From the NCBI GenBank assembly GCA_902702965.1, contig CACRXP010000038.1:1688749-1752748 (forward strand): a stretch of DNA of 64,000 nucleotides, in the 5' to 3' direction. Origin of the DNA: Spirometra erinaceieuropaei. Lineage: Eukaryota; Platyhelminthes; Cestoda; Diphyllobothriidea; Diphyllobothriidae. The notes under the pieces were generated by a model, which was given only the letters and a program-made list of their open reading frames with translations, made no database searches and had not been told where the DNA came from. The position numbers were made by a program, and so were the translations under genes. Shown one piece after another: positions 11,778 through 23,669 of the stretch (its first letter is position 1; every line of letters starts with the position of its first letter).

Positions 11778-13300
11778 TCACTGACTGGCTGTCTGTTCCG
11801 TCCCTTTCTTACATCGCTTAAGAAGAACGTATGGAAACGCAAGTAAACCAACTCTTGAAGAAGGAGACACGATCGCTGGGACAGGAGCTTTATTAGCCTG
11901 ATGTATCGGCTCCCTGCTCGAACCCATCGTCAGAGACAAAAGCAGACACAAGCGCTTCATGCATAAGAGGCTGCAGTATTTATAGGATGCAGTCGCCATG
12001 CTACCGCATGCCTATAAACATTCTCGGCTCCTCCCTTCATCCGGGATCGTCGCACTTGCTGTGCTAATTGTTTGATGGCCGACATTCGCGTCATAAATTG
12101 CTGCAATCTCATCACGTGTGTTGGATGTTGGTGTGATGATTGATCGACCATCTGATCCACCGACCCTGGAGTTGGGAAAAGTGTTCACCTGTGCGCTCCC
12201 CGCGTGGCTCATTAATCCGCCTAGGCGAAGTCTCAGCACCAAGTATGGAAGGGAAAGTTCATTGTGCTTGTTAATGGACTGGGGGCCAGTAAACCATGAC
12301 TCAAGCAGCTCCCGGCTCACGCGGTTGCCACCTCTTGCGAGAATTTTGGTCTAGTCGAATTTGAATTCGTGGCCGGATCTCGTCGAATGAGCTGCAACTT
12401 GAGAGCTGGCGTCATTTACCCGCACCGCTGTAACGTGTTTGATCATTCTCGTTCGGGGCTGTCTTCCGGTTTCTCCGACGTAGCTGCTTTGTCCGCAACT
12501 GCACCAGATCCGATAAACGACCCCAGACGTTCCTTGCCGTGCGAGCGGGTCTTTCGGTTTTCTTACCTCACGCTTGATGGTTGCCTGCGGTCTGTGTGCA
12601 ACTCCAACCCCAAGTGGTACGAGAAGGCGGCCGACAGCTTCCGAAAAATTTCTTGATATACGGAAGCACCAGCCAAACATGTGGTGTCCGTTTGGTTAGG
12701 CCTTTCGTCCCTTTTGCGTATGCACCGGTCGACGAAGTTGCGCGGGTAGCCATTGGCTTTGAAGACCCGTCGGAGGTATTGTAGTTCGGAAACCTTGTCT
12801 TTCGGCTTACTGCAGTGCGTTTCGACACGCCGATAGAGCGTCCTTACACACCTGTCTTTGTGACTGATTGGGTGGTTACTGTTGAAGTTCAGTACTTGCA
12901 TCGTATTTGTCGCTTTACTGAACACTTTGGTCTTTAGTCCACGACAATCTTTGCGGCATACGAGGACATCCAGGTAGGCCAGCTGGTTGTTCTCATCCTC
13001 CTCTATCGTAAATTGTATGTCCGTGAAGACCGCATTCAGATGTTCCTTGAATGTCAGCAGTTGATCCCGGTCGATAACGACGAAGTTATTGTCCACATGA
13101 CGGGCCCAGAACTTCGGTTTGTGGTGTTGAAAGACAAGCGACTCTAACCGTTGCATCACCGCCTCGGCGATGAGTCCCGAATTTTGCGAACCCATTGGTG
13201 TGCCCTTCATCTGTTCGTAGATTGTCCCGTCGAACGTGAAGTACGTCCTGAGACAGAACTTCAGGAGCTGAAGGACTTGGGCACGTCCAAGACGATTCTC
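11778..13300 (-). mobile_element. Penelope-like retroelement, 5'-truncated: RT palm to GIY-YIG endonuclease, C-terminus and tail
   Basis: This is the best-preserved PLE here. On the minus strand it opens at about 13300 (TYFTFDGTIYEQ, then MKGTPMGSQNSGLIAEAVMQ), which is the RT domain. It continues open to 12563 through the thumb region. The frame then shifts within about 12560-12680, and the endonuclease follows as GVVYRIWCSCGQSSYVGETG (GIY-YIG). A further shift leads to the C-terminus (SRELLESWFTGPQSINKHNE, ending about 12012). The 3' tail at 11860-11940 carries the hammerhead-like motif. Oddity: the RT catalytic YVDD position reads HVDNNFV (around 13075-13100), so polymerase activity is lost. 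PLEs replicate by RT-primed insertion; this is a dead copy inside a PKC intron. Confidence 0.92.
11896..11937 (-). ncRNA. Hammerhead-ribozyme-like motif in PLE tail
   Basis: On the minus strand, GTCTCTGACGATGGG leads through a hairpin (GGGTTC...GAGCC) to CGATACATCAGGC. The core is degenerate relative to the consensus CTGATGA...GAAACGTC (CTGACGA and GATAC here). It sits at the 3' tail of the PLE at 11778-13300. Confidence 0.4.
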
Positions 13301-13490
13301 TGTTTCATCGTATTTGCTTTGTAAAAATCTTTTCTTTAAATGTGCAATTTTTATTCCCCATTGTCCAAAAAGGCAACTACTAGAGTACTAATCTCGACTC
13401 TGATTGCTAGTTTTGGCACTTCCCTTTTTCGCTACTCCTGCACGCTCGTAACTCTGAGAGTTTAACTTTGAACTGTTAATTTTTTTACAG

Positions 13491-13553
13491 ATTTTATGGA
13501 GCTGAGATCGCGACGGGCCTGTTCTTCTTGCATGCCAACGGTATAATATACAG
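13491..13553 (+). CDS. Protein kinase C exon: helix E and start of catalytic loop
   Basis: The exon completes the split Val codon and reads FYGAEIATGLFFLHANGIIY, ending on the first two bases of the catalytic-loop Arg codon. The acceptor is a strong T-tract followed by ACAG at 13487-13490, and the donor is GTGAGC from 13554. This is kinase helix E leading into YRDLKLDN. The 63-bp length keeps the frame exactly between its neighbours. It is too short to be found as a stand-alone ORF and was recognised by homology of the translation. A reverse-strand PLE ends about 190 bp upstream. Confidence 0.94.
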
Positions 13554-13779
13554 GTGAGCACCTTTCAGCAGTATTTACTTTCGTTCGGAGGCACAATAAG
13601 GTGCCTGCTTCAGGAGAGTGATCCAGGAGCGCCTCCTTACGTCAAACTCTTTCCGCCTTTACCATTTACGTGTTTTTACAAAATTATTTAATACTTTCGC
13701 ATCATGACCTTTAAACCATCGCAAACGCGCCCCGTCTGGTTAACTCAGTTTGGAAAAAAAGCACTGAAGTGATGAATTA

Positions 13780-13960
13780 GCTAGTTTTTGAGTTGTCGGA
13801 AACTGGGATTTTATTTGCCTGACGTTTTGGTTTCACAATCAAACCCATCATCAGAGACAACATCAGTTAGGGGTACTGGACTCACATGAGTTAATATTTA
13901 TAGGATGTAGTCTTTTTTCTAATATTTACTTACCACAGTACACTCTTACCAAGTCAATAA
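13780..13960 (-). mobile_element. PLE tail fragment with hammerhead-like motif
   Basis: On the minus strand it reads GTCTCTGATGATGGG, then ...GAAACCAAAACGTCAGGC (13817-13858): a CTGATGA box, a GGGTTT...GAAACC hairpin and ACGTC followed by AGGC. The following cacatgagttaatatttata and ggatgtag resemble the sequence 3' of other reverse PLE tails (11970-11990, 39258-39282). It is isolated from any coding part. Confidence 0.6.
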
Positions 13961-14109
13961 CCAACGAGGGATGATGAAATTGCAGCAAGCATCGACTGCG
14001 TGGCAGCTAGCAAGCGATTATCCTAATAGGTGCAGCCGTTTACAATGCATACGGAGCATTTAAGTTTGACGGGTACACAGTGGCAAAGCAGCTGCCTCCT
14101 ACATCTACT

Positions 14110-14685
14110 ACAACCAGTGTGCATCCGTTTAAAAGAAGACGAAGGCACGATCACTAGGACGGTAGATTTATTGGCCTTAGCTTTCGAACTCGAACTGGAG
14201 TTCAGCCTCAGAGACTGCTAGAGTGCAGCAACGTGTGAACATTTTTATCGTTTTTCCGTGCGGGGGAAGAGGACTACGTCCGTGGCTAGGTCTGGTTTGT
14301 GCCGCCTGTTCCACGATGGTCCCCCGGCGTGGTGACGCCGTTTGTACCTCTCGGCGATGTGAGCTGCGCCATCTGGCTGCGTGGGCGGAGCGCGTGATAA
14401 CCCGGAGGCAAATCAATGTGTCTACTGATAGAGTTGGTGTCCGACACCCATGCCTCCAGCAGTTCTCGCCCCGTCTTGTTGCCGGCTTGCGCCAATATCC
14501 GCGCGTTGGCGAAGTCGAACTCATGGCCTTCCTCCAGCGTGTGAATGGCGACCTAAGATAGTGGGTCGTCTCTCCAAACGGCCCATTTGTGCTTCAGTAT
14601 TCGTGAGCTGAGACGTCGCCCTGTTTGACCTGTGTAATGGCAAGGAAAGTTATGGCATGGGATTTTATAGACTACGCCGGACTGC
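14110..14685 (-). mobile_element. Penelope-like element fragment, GIY-YIG endonuclease and C-terminus (second lineage)
   Basis: From 14679 downward the minus strand reads GVVYKIPCHNFPCHYTGQTG then RRLSSRILKH, a GIY-YIG module distinct from the SSYVGETG type at 12351-12600. After a stop it continues to EEGHEFDFANARILAQAGNK and then RELLEAWVSDTNSISRHIDL. Frames are broken by a stop and indels. The tail near 14115-14215 contains a degenerate hammerhead-like motif. It has no RT domain, being 5'-truncated. Confidence 0.85.
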
Positions 14686-14689
14686 TCAC

Positions 14690-14845
14690 CTGCGTCCGTT
14701 GCCCTTATCTGTGGTCTTTTCTGATGTCACTTTCGAGTGATATCCCGAAACGTCGGACTCATATTGTCTTCCTCCCGGAGATCGCGTCTCTTTCCGAACT
14801 GACTCCTAGAATTTCGCTTGTATCGATAGCGCATCAACATAAAAA
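14690..14845 (+). mobile_element. Inverted PLE tail upstream of the PLE at 14110-14685
   Basis: It reads ggtcttttctgatgtcactt, then tcgagtgatatcccgaaacg, then tcggactc, and later atcgcgtctctttccgaact and cgcttgtatcgatag. This is the forward PLE tail order (compare 35035-35160). Its orientation is opposite to the coding fragment it abuts. Confidence 0.6.
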
Positions 14846-15184
14846 GATTTAGGAAAGGTTGGTTCTGTTGCTAAAAAACATGCAAGTTTTGCCTCAATGC
14901 CATTTTATCAATCAAAATAAACAGTCGACTGCATCCAAGCCAAGAAAAGATGGCACAAGCGTAGAGAACGCTGTTTAGCTCACTTATATCTGGAGGCATA
15001 ATAAGGACTGAAATAATGCCCGATCATCAGCTCAATAGGATTTTATTTGCTCGCGCTGTAAATACACCTGCAGCAGAAAATTGGGACTGCTATTGAGCAC
15101 TTTCTCCAGCGCTACCGCGTCCTGAACACTTCTCACACTGACTTCTGATCGCATATTGATAATCACATCAAAAGGCTGCTAAGG

Positions 15185-16060
15185 CTGGCAAGCCACGAAG
15201 TCGCCAGTCCGTTTGCCATCTGACGGATCGTCCGCGAACGTCACTCCCATGTGTCTTTAGCCGATGACAGTTCAACTATCGTGCTCGACGATGTCCATCG
15301 TGTCCTCACAGAAAAGTGGAGTAGGCACGGTGACTCGCGCGCGAATTAGTTTATACTGAGAGCAGACTTGCACAGCATCTACCACACTCTCTTCTCCTCC
15401 GCCGCCGCCTGGACCCCGAGTCAAGACATAGTCAAGAAAACCGGATGCGGGAGAGGACGCAGGTGATTGGCACGCTCGGACTCGCACCTAGGCGTACCAC
15501 CACACCCCCCCCCTGGTCCACAACAAACACTTGACCAGGATTTGTTTACCAACAACAGCAGACCTGTGTAGCATCAACCTTACCCTCTGCTCCTCCCCAG
15601 CCAGGGCCTGGTATCGAGACATAGACGGAGGCGGGAGAGGGCACAGGGAACTGACACGTTTGGATCCGCCCCTAGACGTACCACCACACCTTCTGGTCCA
15701 CGGCAAACATTTGACATGGATTTGAACCAATAACAACGGCATTACAACGGGTCAGAAAGGGGAGGGCGGGTGAGCAACCATGTGTACCCAGCGGAAGCGC
15801 AAGCACATCCACTGGCAGGGATCCAGGTGCCACAGAACTGCCAGCGCACACCAGGCTGTAAGGACTATGGTTTGCTGGTCGTGGCAGAGCAGATGCTTGC
15901 ATACCTTGAGGCCCAGAAGGGTGACACACAGCCCTACATCTACCCAGATCGCAAGCTCTTGGCCGGTGATAGTCTTTGTCCTAGTGACCAAAGAACCCGG
16001 CTTCGGATCCCCAGGGTTTCCTGGGCTAGGGAATTTGGTACGGGTAGTCGATGACAACAA
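15185..16060 (-). repeat. Interspersed repeat R1, tandem units, reverse
   Basis: The core at 15270-15440 reads gacgatgtccatcgtgtcct, then gaattagtttatactgagag, then cagacttgcacagcatctac and caagaaaaccggatgcggga. A second partial unit lies at 15485-15660, and leader sequence (15770-15990: ggcagggatccaggtgccac then agcgcacaccaggctg) matches 49905-49945. The open frames here are repeat-derived and carry no domain. Confidence 0.75.
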
Positions 16061-17400
<1,340 letters not shown>

Positions 17401-17557
17401 TAAAGTTAAAGCAGCGAGGCAACCGACCACATCTGGCTAACTGCCGGATGAGTGGATGAGGTTACTTGAGTACCTTTTGTTTCAGAACGTCGCCCAATCC
17501 CATCTTCAGTAGGCGCATGGAAAGGAGAAGCGACAGTGAGGTCAGGACTAAAGGACC

Positions 17558-17810
17558 TCACGGCAAATCGCAGCATTCCTCACTATAATAGATTTTATCA
17601 GTTGAAAGTCGTGGCTTTGAAGGCTGCCTGCTGTTATGACTCGGCGTAGTGCTCAACCATAACACGATCCGTATGTGCGCCCAACTGTTGTTCCAAACCG
17701 CGCTGCGGTAGTGAAGCAAAACACGACCGGCCACAAGAAAGCGTACTAAAACCTGCAAGTCCTTCCCACTGAAAAAAGCCCCTCTCAGGCTAATCAATAT
17801 TCTGCCCAAT
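17558..17810 (+). repeat. Dispersed repeat R3 copy (degenerate)
   Basis: The run gtcgtggctttgaaggctgc then ctgttatgactcg near 17606-17645 resembles the R3 core at 56451-56475 (gccgtggcttggaaagttgc). Support is limited to about 40 bp. Confidence 0.35.
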
Positions 17811-18124
17811 CCGATTCAAGGGGAAAATTCTAGAGGAACTTGGCAACTTCTCGCGGACATTGACCAATCCAATTCTACGGGAGTGCTGTGGCCGCAGCCA
17901 ATGGTGAGGCGCTCCTGACAGCATGCTGACAGCACGCAAGAGGACATGATCATATGCTTTCCAATGGGACCGATCGACTCTTTTTATGGGAATGTGGACA
18001 TTCTCAACATCGATCGACGGTAAAACTCGGCTCTTCTAAGCACTGAGACCCAGGTTTCACTGATTCCTTCTCGATGGGACTGCTACGGCACTCCTATTAT
18101 GTGAGGTTCATGCTGATCTCATTA

Positions 18125-18350
18125 AACACGGGTCGTGTGTGGCACGCGTAGACCGGTTTTTTGACTTTGAAGGCAACGCATTTCCCGTCGTCTTGACACA
18201 GTATTGTCAGTGGACCAAGGTGGCTTAGCGAGGAGAAAATGCGGCGGAATCTGCGCAACCCTGTCCCGCAGCAAACTAATTGTCGCCCAATTCACCAGTG
18301 CAACGCAACCTCTGTGGGACACGCAACTCACAAGCCTGCAATACGCCAAC
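18125..18350 (+). repeat. Interspersed repeat R1, decayed copy
   Basis: The run tgtgtggcacgcgtagaccg matches 3449-3468 (tgtgtggcacgcgtagacgg). It is followed by cgtcttgacacagtattgtc, gcggcggaatctgcgcaacc, and an agcaaactaattgtcgccca region corresponding to R1's ataaactaatt segment. Confidence 0.55.
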
Positions 18351-18470
18351 ACTCGGAGCTTGCTCATGACTAGCCGATGACGGTCATTTGCGTGACACTT
18401 CTCGATCATCCAGTTCTGTTTATTTCTTGAAACATAATGGTACTTTTCGGATAGACCTTTGCTTTAAATA

Positions 18471-19015
18471 CAGTAGGTGTGCTAACTCATGAAATGTTAG
18501 CCGAAAATCTAAAATGCGTTTTTGTTTCGAAAAGATTACCTAAGTATCGTTGTAAAATTAATCATTTTGTGGCATAATTCTATAATAAAAATAGATGGCC
18601 TGTAGTTTGGAAATCCTGAATGCAAATTTAGCGGCAGGCCGGATTGCAAATTATTCGGGAATTAGAAAAGTTTTGAAAACAAAATTATACCCTTCATATG
18701 AATATAAAATTGGAAGAAGGCATAATTTTCTACCGGATGGATAAAAGAATGAATATTTTCATGCATTTTTTTCATGAAATATAATTGAATTTTTAGGGAC
18801 GTTGAAAACCAATGAGAAAGATACATGCTACTTAAGTAGTCATTTTTACAGAGTGTAGATTTGCAGACGACTGGAAGAAGGCTTTTTCAATAGCCAGCAT
18901 GCCGGAGCAACTGAAATAATCCTGAGATTATCCCGTACGGTAATTAGTATTATAACTTCCCGCCCCCGTAAGTAATCTTTTTGAAACGAAAATGCATTTC
19001 ATGAGTTAGCTTCTG
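18471..19015. repeat. Palindromic fold-back element, subfamily A (copy P2, internally deleted)
   Basis: The left end TA|CAGTAGGTGTGCTAACTCAT is at 18469-18488. The left arm is lost after about 120 bp (cataattctataat). The right arm is nearly complete but lacks about 20 bp near its end (aatgcatttc joined to atgagttagc). It ends CTG|TA at 19013-19017, so TA flanks survive on both sides. It lies in the PKC intron between the activation-segment and helix-F exons. Confidence 0.8.
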
Positions 19016-19157
19016 TACCTGTTGCTTTCCCTCGTCAACCCACTGGACAGAAAAATGTCAACCATGCGAACCTTGGAGCATTGCAGTGGGCAAACTTAGC
19101 ATGCTTGCCATTAGTTGTTCTCACTGCATTGCCCAGAAGTTGCGCAGTTTAATTAAT

Positions 19158-19241
19158 GGCGGGAATACAGTGTCGCAACACTTAGAATTGTCTATTCCAC
19201 CACCAGCTTGTCTTACGGGCGGACTACTACTACTACTACTT

Positions 19242-19283
<42 letters not shown>

Positions 19284-19569
19284 ATACTACTACTACTACC
19301 GCCACCACTACTACTGCTACTACTACCACTACTACCGCTGTTACTACTAATACTACTACCACTGGCGGGAATACAGTGTCGCAACACTGAAGAAAACTTT
19401 TTCCCCCGTCTACCACCACTGATACGGCGAATACTACTAATAATCCTACTATTAGTACTACTACTACTACCACCGCCACCACGGCTGCCAATGCTACTCT
19501 ACCAACGCTTACAGTATGGGTAACTAACTGCAATAATACTAGCATCAGTAACGGAGTGTTGCGACACTG
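19158..19569. repeat. Microsatellite-bearing MITE-like element bounded by inverted CAGTGTCGCAACACT
   Basis: The 15-mer CAGTGTCGCAACACT occurs at 19168-19182 and 19374-19388, and as its reverse complement at 19555-19569. Two of the three are preceded by TA. The two direct copies sit in a shared 26-bp block starting tggcgggaata. Between them lies a (CTA)n-type tract (about 19224-19363), with a second, more degenerate tract at 19425-19480. The poly-Leu, poly-Thr and poly-Ser frames here are translations of the microsatellite and not genes. Confidence 0.75.
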
Positions 19570-19698
19570 GTATCCAACCTAATTAATTAACCCATAAAGT
19601 GCGACAGCGACTTCATTCTGTCTTCACCTTACTTGATGCCGCTGTTTGTCCTTGCTGGGCTATTACCTGTGACCCGATTGTTTACTTTACCGGTTTAG

Positions 19699-19779
19699 AT
19701 CGTGAATTACAAGCCTTACGGAAAAGCCGTGGACTGGTGGGCATTTGGCGTCCTTCTCTATGAATTCCTGGCTGGCCAG
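19699..19779 (+). CDS. Protein kinase C exon: helix F region
   Basis: The exon encodes 27 residues beginning [20 protein letters not shown] and ending [19 protein letters not shown] is the helix-F signature of PKC and other AGC kinases. Both ends are phase 0. The acceptor is the TTTAG at 19694-19698 and the donor is GTATGC from 19780. It lies about 130 bp downstream of a trinucleotide-microsatellite MITE and between two medium-sized introns of about 2.3 kb. Confidence 0.95.
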
Positions 19780-20589
19780 GTATGCACTTTCATTTTAGGC
19801 TCGAGTAGTATGATTCTTTTTGAAATCCGGAACGTCATGTGTAATTTCTTCAAAGCAGGAACATCTTAAATTGAACTGATGTACAAAACTTAATGAAGTA
19901 CAAGCCTTTGTAACTACACACTTCCTACAAAGCCGACCCCTATTAGACACAACTGGTCATTTCCCTCAAGAGGATTGGGTAGCCAGGACTTTGCTGGTGT
20001 CGCTGAGGATTTGGAAATACAAAGTTGCGACTTAGGGGTTTTGTATTTGTGTATGATGCGCTACATCAGAATTAAAATCTACTTTAACCATCGCCCCTGA
20101 GGGTCATTTAAAAATCCTCCTTTCTTTCATATGTCCGTAGACCGAAAGGGAAGGCTCTGGGCTCATACCGATCATTAGTAAACCCTCCACGGCTTCTTTA
20201 CCCAATGGTAGTCTGACATTTAAACGTCAAATTAATAAGTTATGCTGAAGATTACTCCTTCACCACCACGTTCACTCAACGACAACCTCTTGCAATTTAC
20301 GTTGACGACGCTCACTGCTCTTTCTTCTGGTGGGAGTTTTTTACTGATTAGCAATTAATTAATTATTAGGGAGTTTGAGAGGAAAAACCGACATATTTTG
20401 CGTGTATCTGCAAATCAAAAAGTCCCCCCAGAAGGCCTACTTTGATACAAACCTTCCAGAAAACGGAGGACGGTGAATATAAGGCCATGCTTGGTTATTT
20501 TCATTGAGCCGGAACAACTCCGGTTCACAGTTCATTCACTTTGACACAGTTACTGATTGTACTTTAAAAGGGCAGCTCTATTCAGCACT

Positions 20590-20790
20590 TGCGTAGACAT
20601 TTGATAGAGGAATAGGTTCGACACAGGAACATAGACTCTCCCGTAAGGTTGCAAGGATTAGTTTTATGGTTAGGGCGGAAATGGTTGGGATTAAAGTTAG
20701 CCCGCGGGAATAGGCACCCCTGGGATTCAGCGCCAGACCACCTGTAGTACGGAGGCAGTCCATATTTCCGCGTCCGGCCAAGCAACATTT
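20590..20790 (+). repeat. Dispersed repeat T with telomere-like core
   Basis: Degenerate ggttag/gattaa units (20650-20705) precede the tail ggaataggcacccctgggat, then tcagcgccagaccacctgta and gtacggaggcagtccatatt. The tail is shared with 10240-10290 and in part with 40680-40735. Confidence 0.6.
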
Positions 20791-21097
20791 TGGACCATCG
20801 GGTACTGGTACAAACTAAGCGCAGACAATTCTCCAGCCATGGTATCTTGGTACATTGAACTGAAGGTGAAAAATCGTAGCTAGACTACAGACAGTTTAAA
20901 GTTTTGGAGCTGCGAAAATTCCCATAGACGAGGTGGTGAGCATACGTAGCTTTTGATAAATTATCGTCGGGCCAGTACAATTATATGGGAAGTTGGTAGA
21001 AGTAAAAACACGTCAGTGATAAGATAAATCGATTAAAGTTCACCTTAAAGCACAGGCTGGGTGTGGGAATGTGGGAGGGGGGTAAAAGCAGTCAGTG

Positions 21098-21111
21098 TCA
21101 GGGGGGGGGGG
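21098..21111 (+). repeat. Poly-G run
   Basis: A run of about 12 G residues in a G-rich purine stretch (21060-21135), within the PKC intron. It is a possible polymorphic mononucleotide tract. Confidence 0.8.
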
Positions 21112-21319
21112 GTGAGAGCGGAAGGGCGCGGGAGAGTTTTAGCGTTAGTCGACCTTCGACCACTGTAGGCGCGGAGCCTGAACGTGGTCCTTCTATGCGC
21201 ACAAGATTAGTTTTTGCTTTTGTCAGGGATCGGACGTCTAGGATCAGCGTGCCCATCCATTTTCGGTCCATGCATAGCCCATATAGCCTCATAATCAGAC
21301 TGGTAATGCCACCTGGACC

Positions 21320-21550
21320 TGAATGAATTTGCGCTCTAGCGCGGGAATATATACACCCCAGTGCTACAAAGTAGCTTCTCTTTAGGGCTCAGGGGGTTCC
21401 TGACTTCAACCCCAACTCCTCGCCCTAATCGTAGCCCTATACCTAACCCTAATCATAACCCTACAAATCCTAACACTAGTTCTACGCCACCTCCAACCTC
21501 CTGGAATTTCTGACGAGGACACCTGATGTAAGGTGGACGTCTACCTTCTC
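21320..21550 (-). repeat. Dispersed repeat T with telomere-like core, reverse
   Basis: Degenerate ccctaa units (21420-21470: cgccctaatcgtagccctat, then acctaaccctaatcataacc) are flanked by tctagcgcgggaatatatac on one side. On the other, cctgatgtaag resembles the reverse of the T-repeat tail. Confidence 0.55.
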
Positions 21551-22124
21551 ATGCTCAATTGAATTTCTCTCTGGACTTCAAATGTGCGAACTCCAACTAA
21601 ACCGAAAATAGTTGCAGATACAAAAAGAGCGAGAGTTAAGCTGGCTAGACATGATTAAGCATATACGGAACAGTTTTTTTCTGTTAATTAGAATACTAAT
21701 GAGTTTGAGACTGTCTTGACCGCTCGGTCAACCAGCATGTCTAACCGTCGCTACAGCTTAGGAGCATTTAAGCCTGGAGCAGGCGTGGCTAGGCTGGCGT
21801 TGCTGTTAAAAAAACACTCTTTTGCTGCGAGTTAAAGTCCGATGACCCCCAACATCACCCTATCTCGTTGTCCGAGCTTTTTTCGCAAACTCAGACAGCA
21901 GACATTCTAAACAACTCGCTTCTGGCGGAGCGTGTAGTTCATCCAAAAAGTGGCCGCCGAGTTATTATTTCAGTCCTAAGCCCTCAACCTAACCAAAAAA
22001 TCCGTAACGTCAGAGGTTATGTGATTTACTGCTGGTCATCCATTCTAAACCCCTGTCTGGAGTGGCCGCATATCTTGGCTGCCCGAGCAGATAAAGTCAT
22101 CCCTTGTTTTCGCTTCTTTTTCAG

Positions 22125-22232
22125 CCACCCTTCGACGGCGATGATGAAGAAGAACTCTTCCGAAATATCGCAGTGGGTGAAGTATCCTACCCTCGCTGTC
22201 TCTCCCGAGAAACCACATTGATCTGCAAAGCC
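22125..22232 (+). CDS. Protein kinase C exon: helix G region
   Basis: The exon encodes 36 residues beginning [20 protein letters not shown] and continuing [16 protein letters not shown]. It matches the PF.G.DE.ELF..I...V.YP segment of PKC. The acceptor is CTTTTTCAG ending at 22124 and the donor is GTACGT from 22233. Both ends are phase 0. Longer frames that cross this stretch simply read through the flanking intron. Confidence 0.95.
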
Positions 22233-22889
22233 GTACGTCCCTGCACATATGTGTCCACTTTTAAGATGCCACTCTTGATTCACTTTATTCTCCCCCCTCC
22301 CCATCAGTCTTTACGAGGGATGAGGCCTTCAGCCGCGATTTTTACCAGCCGACCAATATGCAAATGAGTGCGAGAAAGTGACGTGATTGTTAGCCCCCAT
22401 GACGGGTTCTTCCTCGGACAAGTGTTCTGTGTGTGTCTGTGTCCGTTTAAAGGCCTCTTTGACTGAACTGTCCGGAGCAGTGCGAAAATGCAATTAGTTG
22501 TCTCTAAGTCCGCTGTGACAGGATCCTTCAACTTCTTTCAGCTAAGGGGAGGGTGAACATAGCATTTGCGAGGACCGCGATTGTTCAGTGACATTTTCAG
22601 CTGCTCTCATGCGAGAATTGCGCTCATTAGTCGGGCTGCAGGATATGCTCGTTCTGTTGTGTCCTCGGCCTCGGCCTAAAGCCCTCACAGGCAACTGCAC
22701 AATAGCCAGCAGAGGGGAAGTGTTTCCTCCCCAAAACACCATTGTAAACCTGCATGGCGCAAAATGCTTCAGATTGTCCCAGAAACGCATAGGCCCACGT
22801 TTAACACTTGCGACTCCCACAAAGGCAGATGTTTAGGTAGAGCACGGAAGTGTGGACGCCCTCCCGCCTACGTGTTGCAGATGCCCTTG

Positions 22890-23030
22890 CTCTAACTTCC
22901 AGGGGGAGGGGGGATTAATGTTAGACGGCTTAAGATTAGAGTTACGGCTGGGGCTATGAGGGTTAGTGTTAGGGTTCCCCTTGGAAGGTCACATGTAGTG
23001 CAGGGGCTCTATTTTCGTGTCCAGTAAATT
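22890..23030 (+). repeat. Dispersed repeat T with telomere-like core
   Basis: G-rich lead, then attaatgttagacggcttaa, agattagagttacggctggg and gggttagtgttagggttccc, with a shortened tail (acatgtagtgcagg). Confidence 0.55.
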
Positions 23031-23040
23031 GCTAAAAGAA

Positions 23041-23240
23041 AGGAAAAGACAAGTTTCAGGAAGTAGTAGCGAAGAACGAGACACGATCGCAGGAACAAAA
23101 GCTTTACTAGCCTGACGTTTCCGGGTTTTCACTCGAATCCATCATCAGGGACAGGAGCTAAGGATGGGTTCGTGTGGGATTTCGAAACTTTAGGCTAGTA
23201 AAGCTTCTTCTCTAACGATCGTGTTCCCTTCTTCGCTGTC
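23041..23240. mobile_element. Pair of PLE tails in inverted orientation at the 5' side of a PLE
   Basis: 23080-23152 is a reverse tail: on the minus strand, TGTCCCTGATGATGGATTCG, then a hairpin, then GGAAACGTCAGGCTAGTAAA. 23175-23235 is the corresponding forward piece (gaaactttaggctagtaaag, then atcgtgttcccttcttcg). The two form an imperfect inverted repeat preceding the forward PLE coding part at 23670-24720. Confidence 0.65.
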
Positions 23241-23669
23241 AAACTGATGTATAATTTTACGATTACGATATTTACCGTTGCATCCTCCAGCAGTTTTCAC
23301 CATTACCGGGCGTGCGTGTTAAGAAAAAGTCCTTCGGTACAGAGGGACATCTCTTTTGCAATGTGGCAAAAATGAAGAGCATGCGATCACCGGAGCGCCA
23401 GTCGTGTTAGTTTCGAGTCCTCACACGGGGGTCCATCTTCAGTACGGCGGGAAGGAGAAGAGGAACTCGAACATTTGTCTGTGTTCGTGTAAAGTTCGTA
23501 CGTGGGGAGCTTCGGACAATTACCTTTTCTGCACAAATGCCTCCAAGATGCATTGATGCCACGATCCCCGTTAACATGGCCATTGGCGAAATTGTGAGGC
23601 GGTTTACCAAGCAGGTAAAGGAAGTTCGGATCGACAACTACCACTGGCGTCTACAGAAATAGAAGATTA

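Larger units (their letters stand above)
5899..13490 (+). other. PKC intron, 7.6 kb, repeat-filled
   Basis: This is the largest complete intron of the gene. It holds a decayed reverse PLE (about 7480-7830) with a forward PLE tail (about 7960-8150), a full-length palindrome (8670-9661), a reverse R1 fragment (about 9662-9810), a telomere-like repeat (about 10060-10310) and a larger reverse PLE (11778-13300). I recognise nothing in about 5900-7470 beyond a short C-run near 6827, nor in 8150-8669 or 10310-11040. No further host exon was recognised, and the flanking exons join in frame without one. Confidence 0.85.

Noticed and set aside
19086..19545. Long poly-Leu, poly-Thr, poly-Ser and poly-Val reading frames
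   Set aside because: They are translations of a (CTA)n-type microsatellite in several frames and on both strands; they are not genes.
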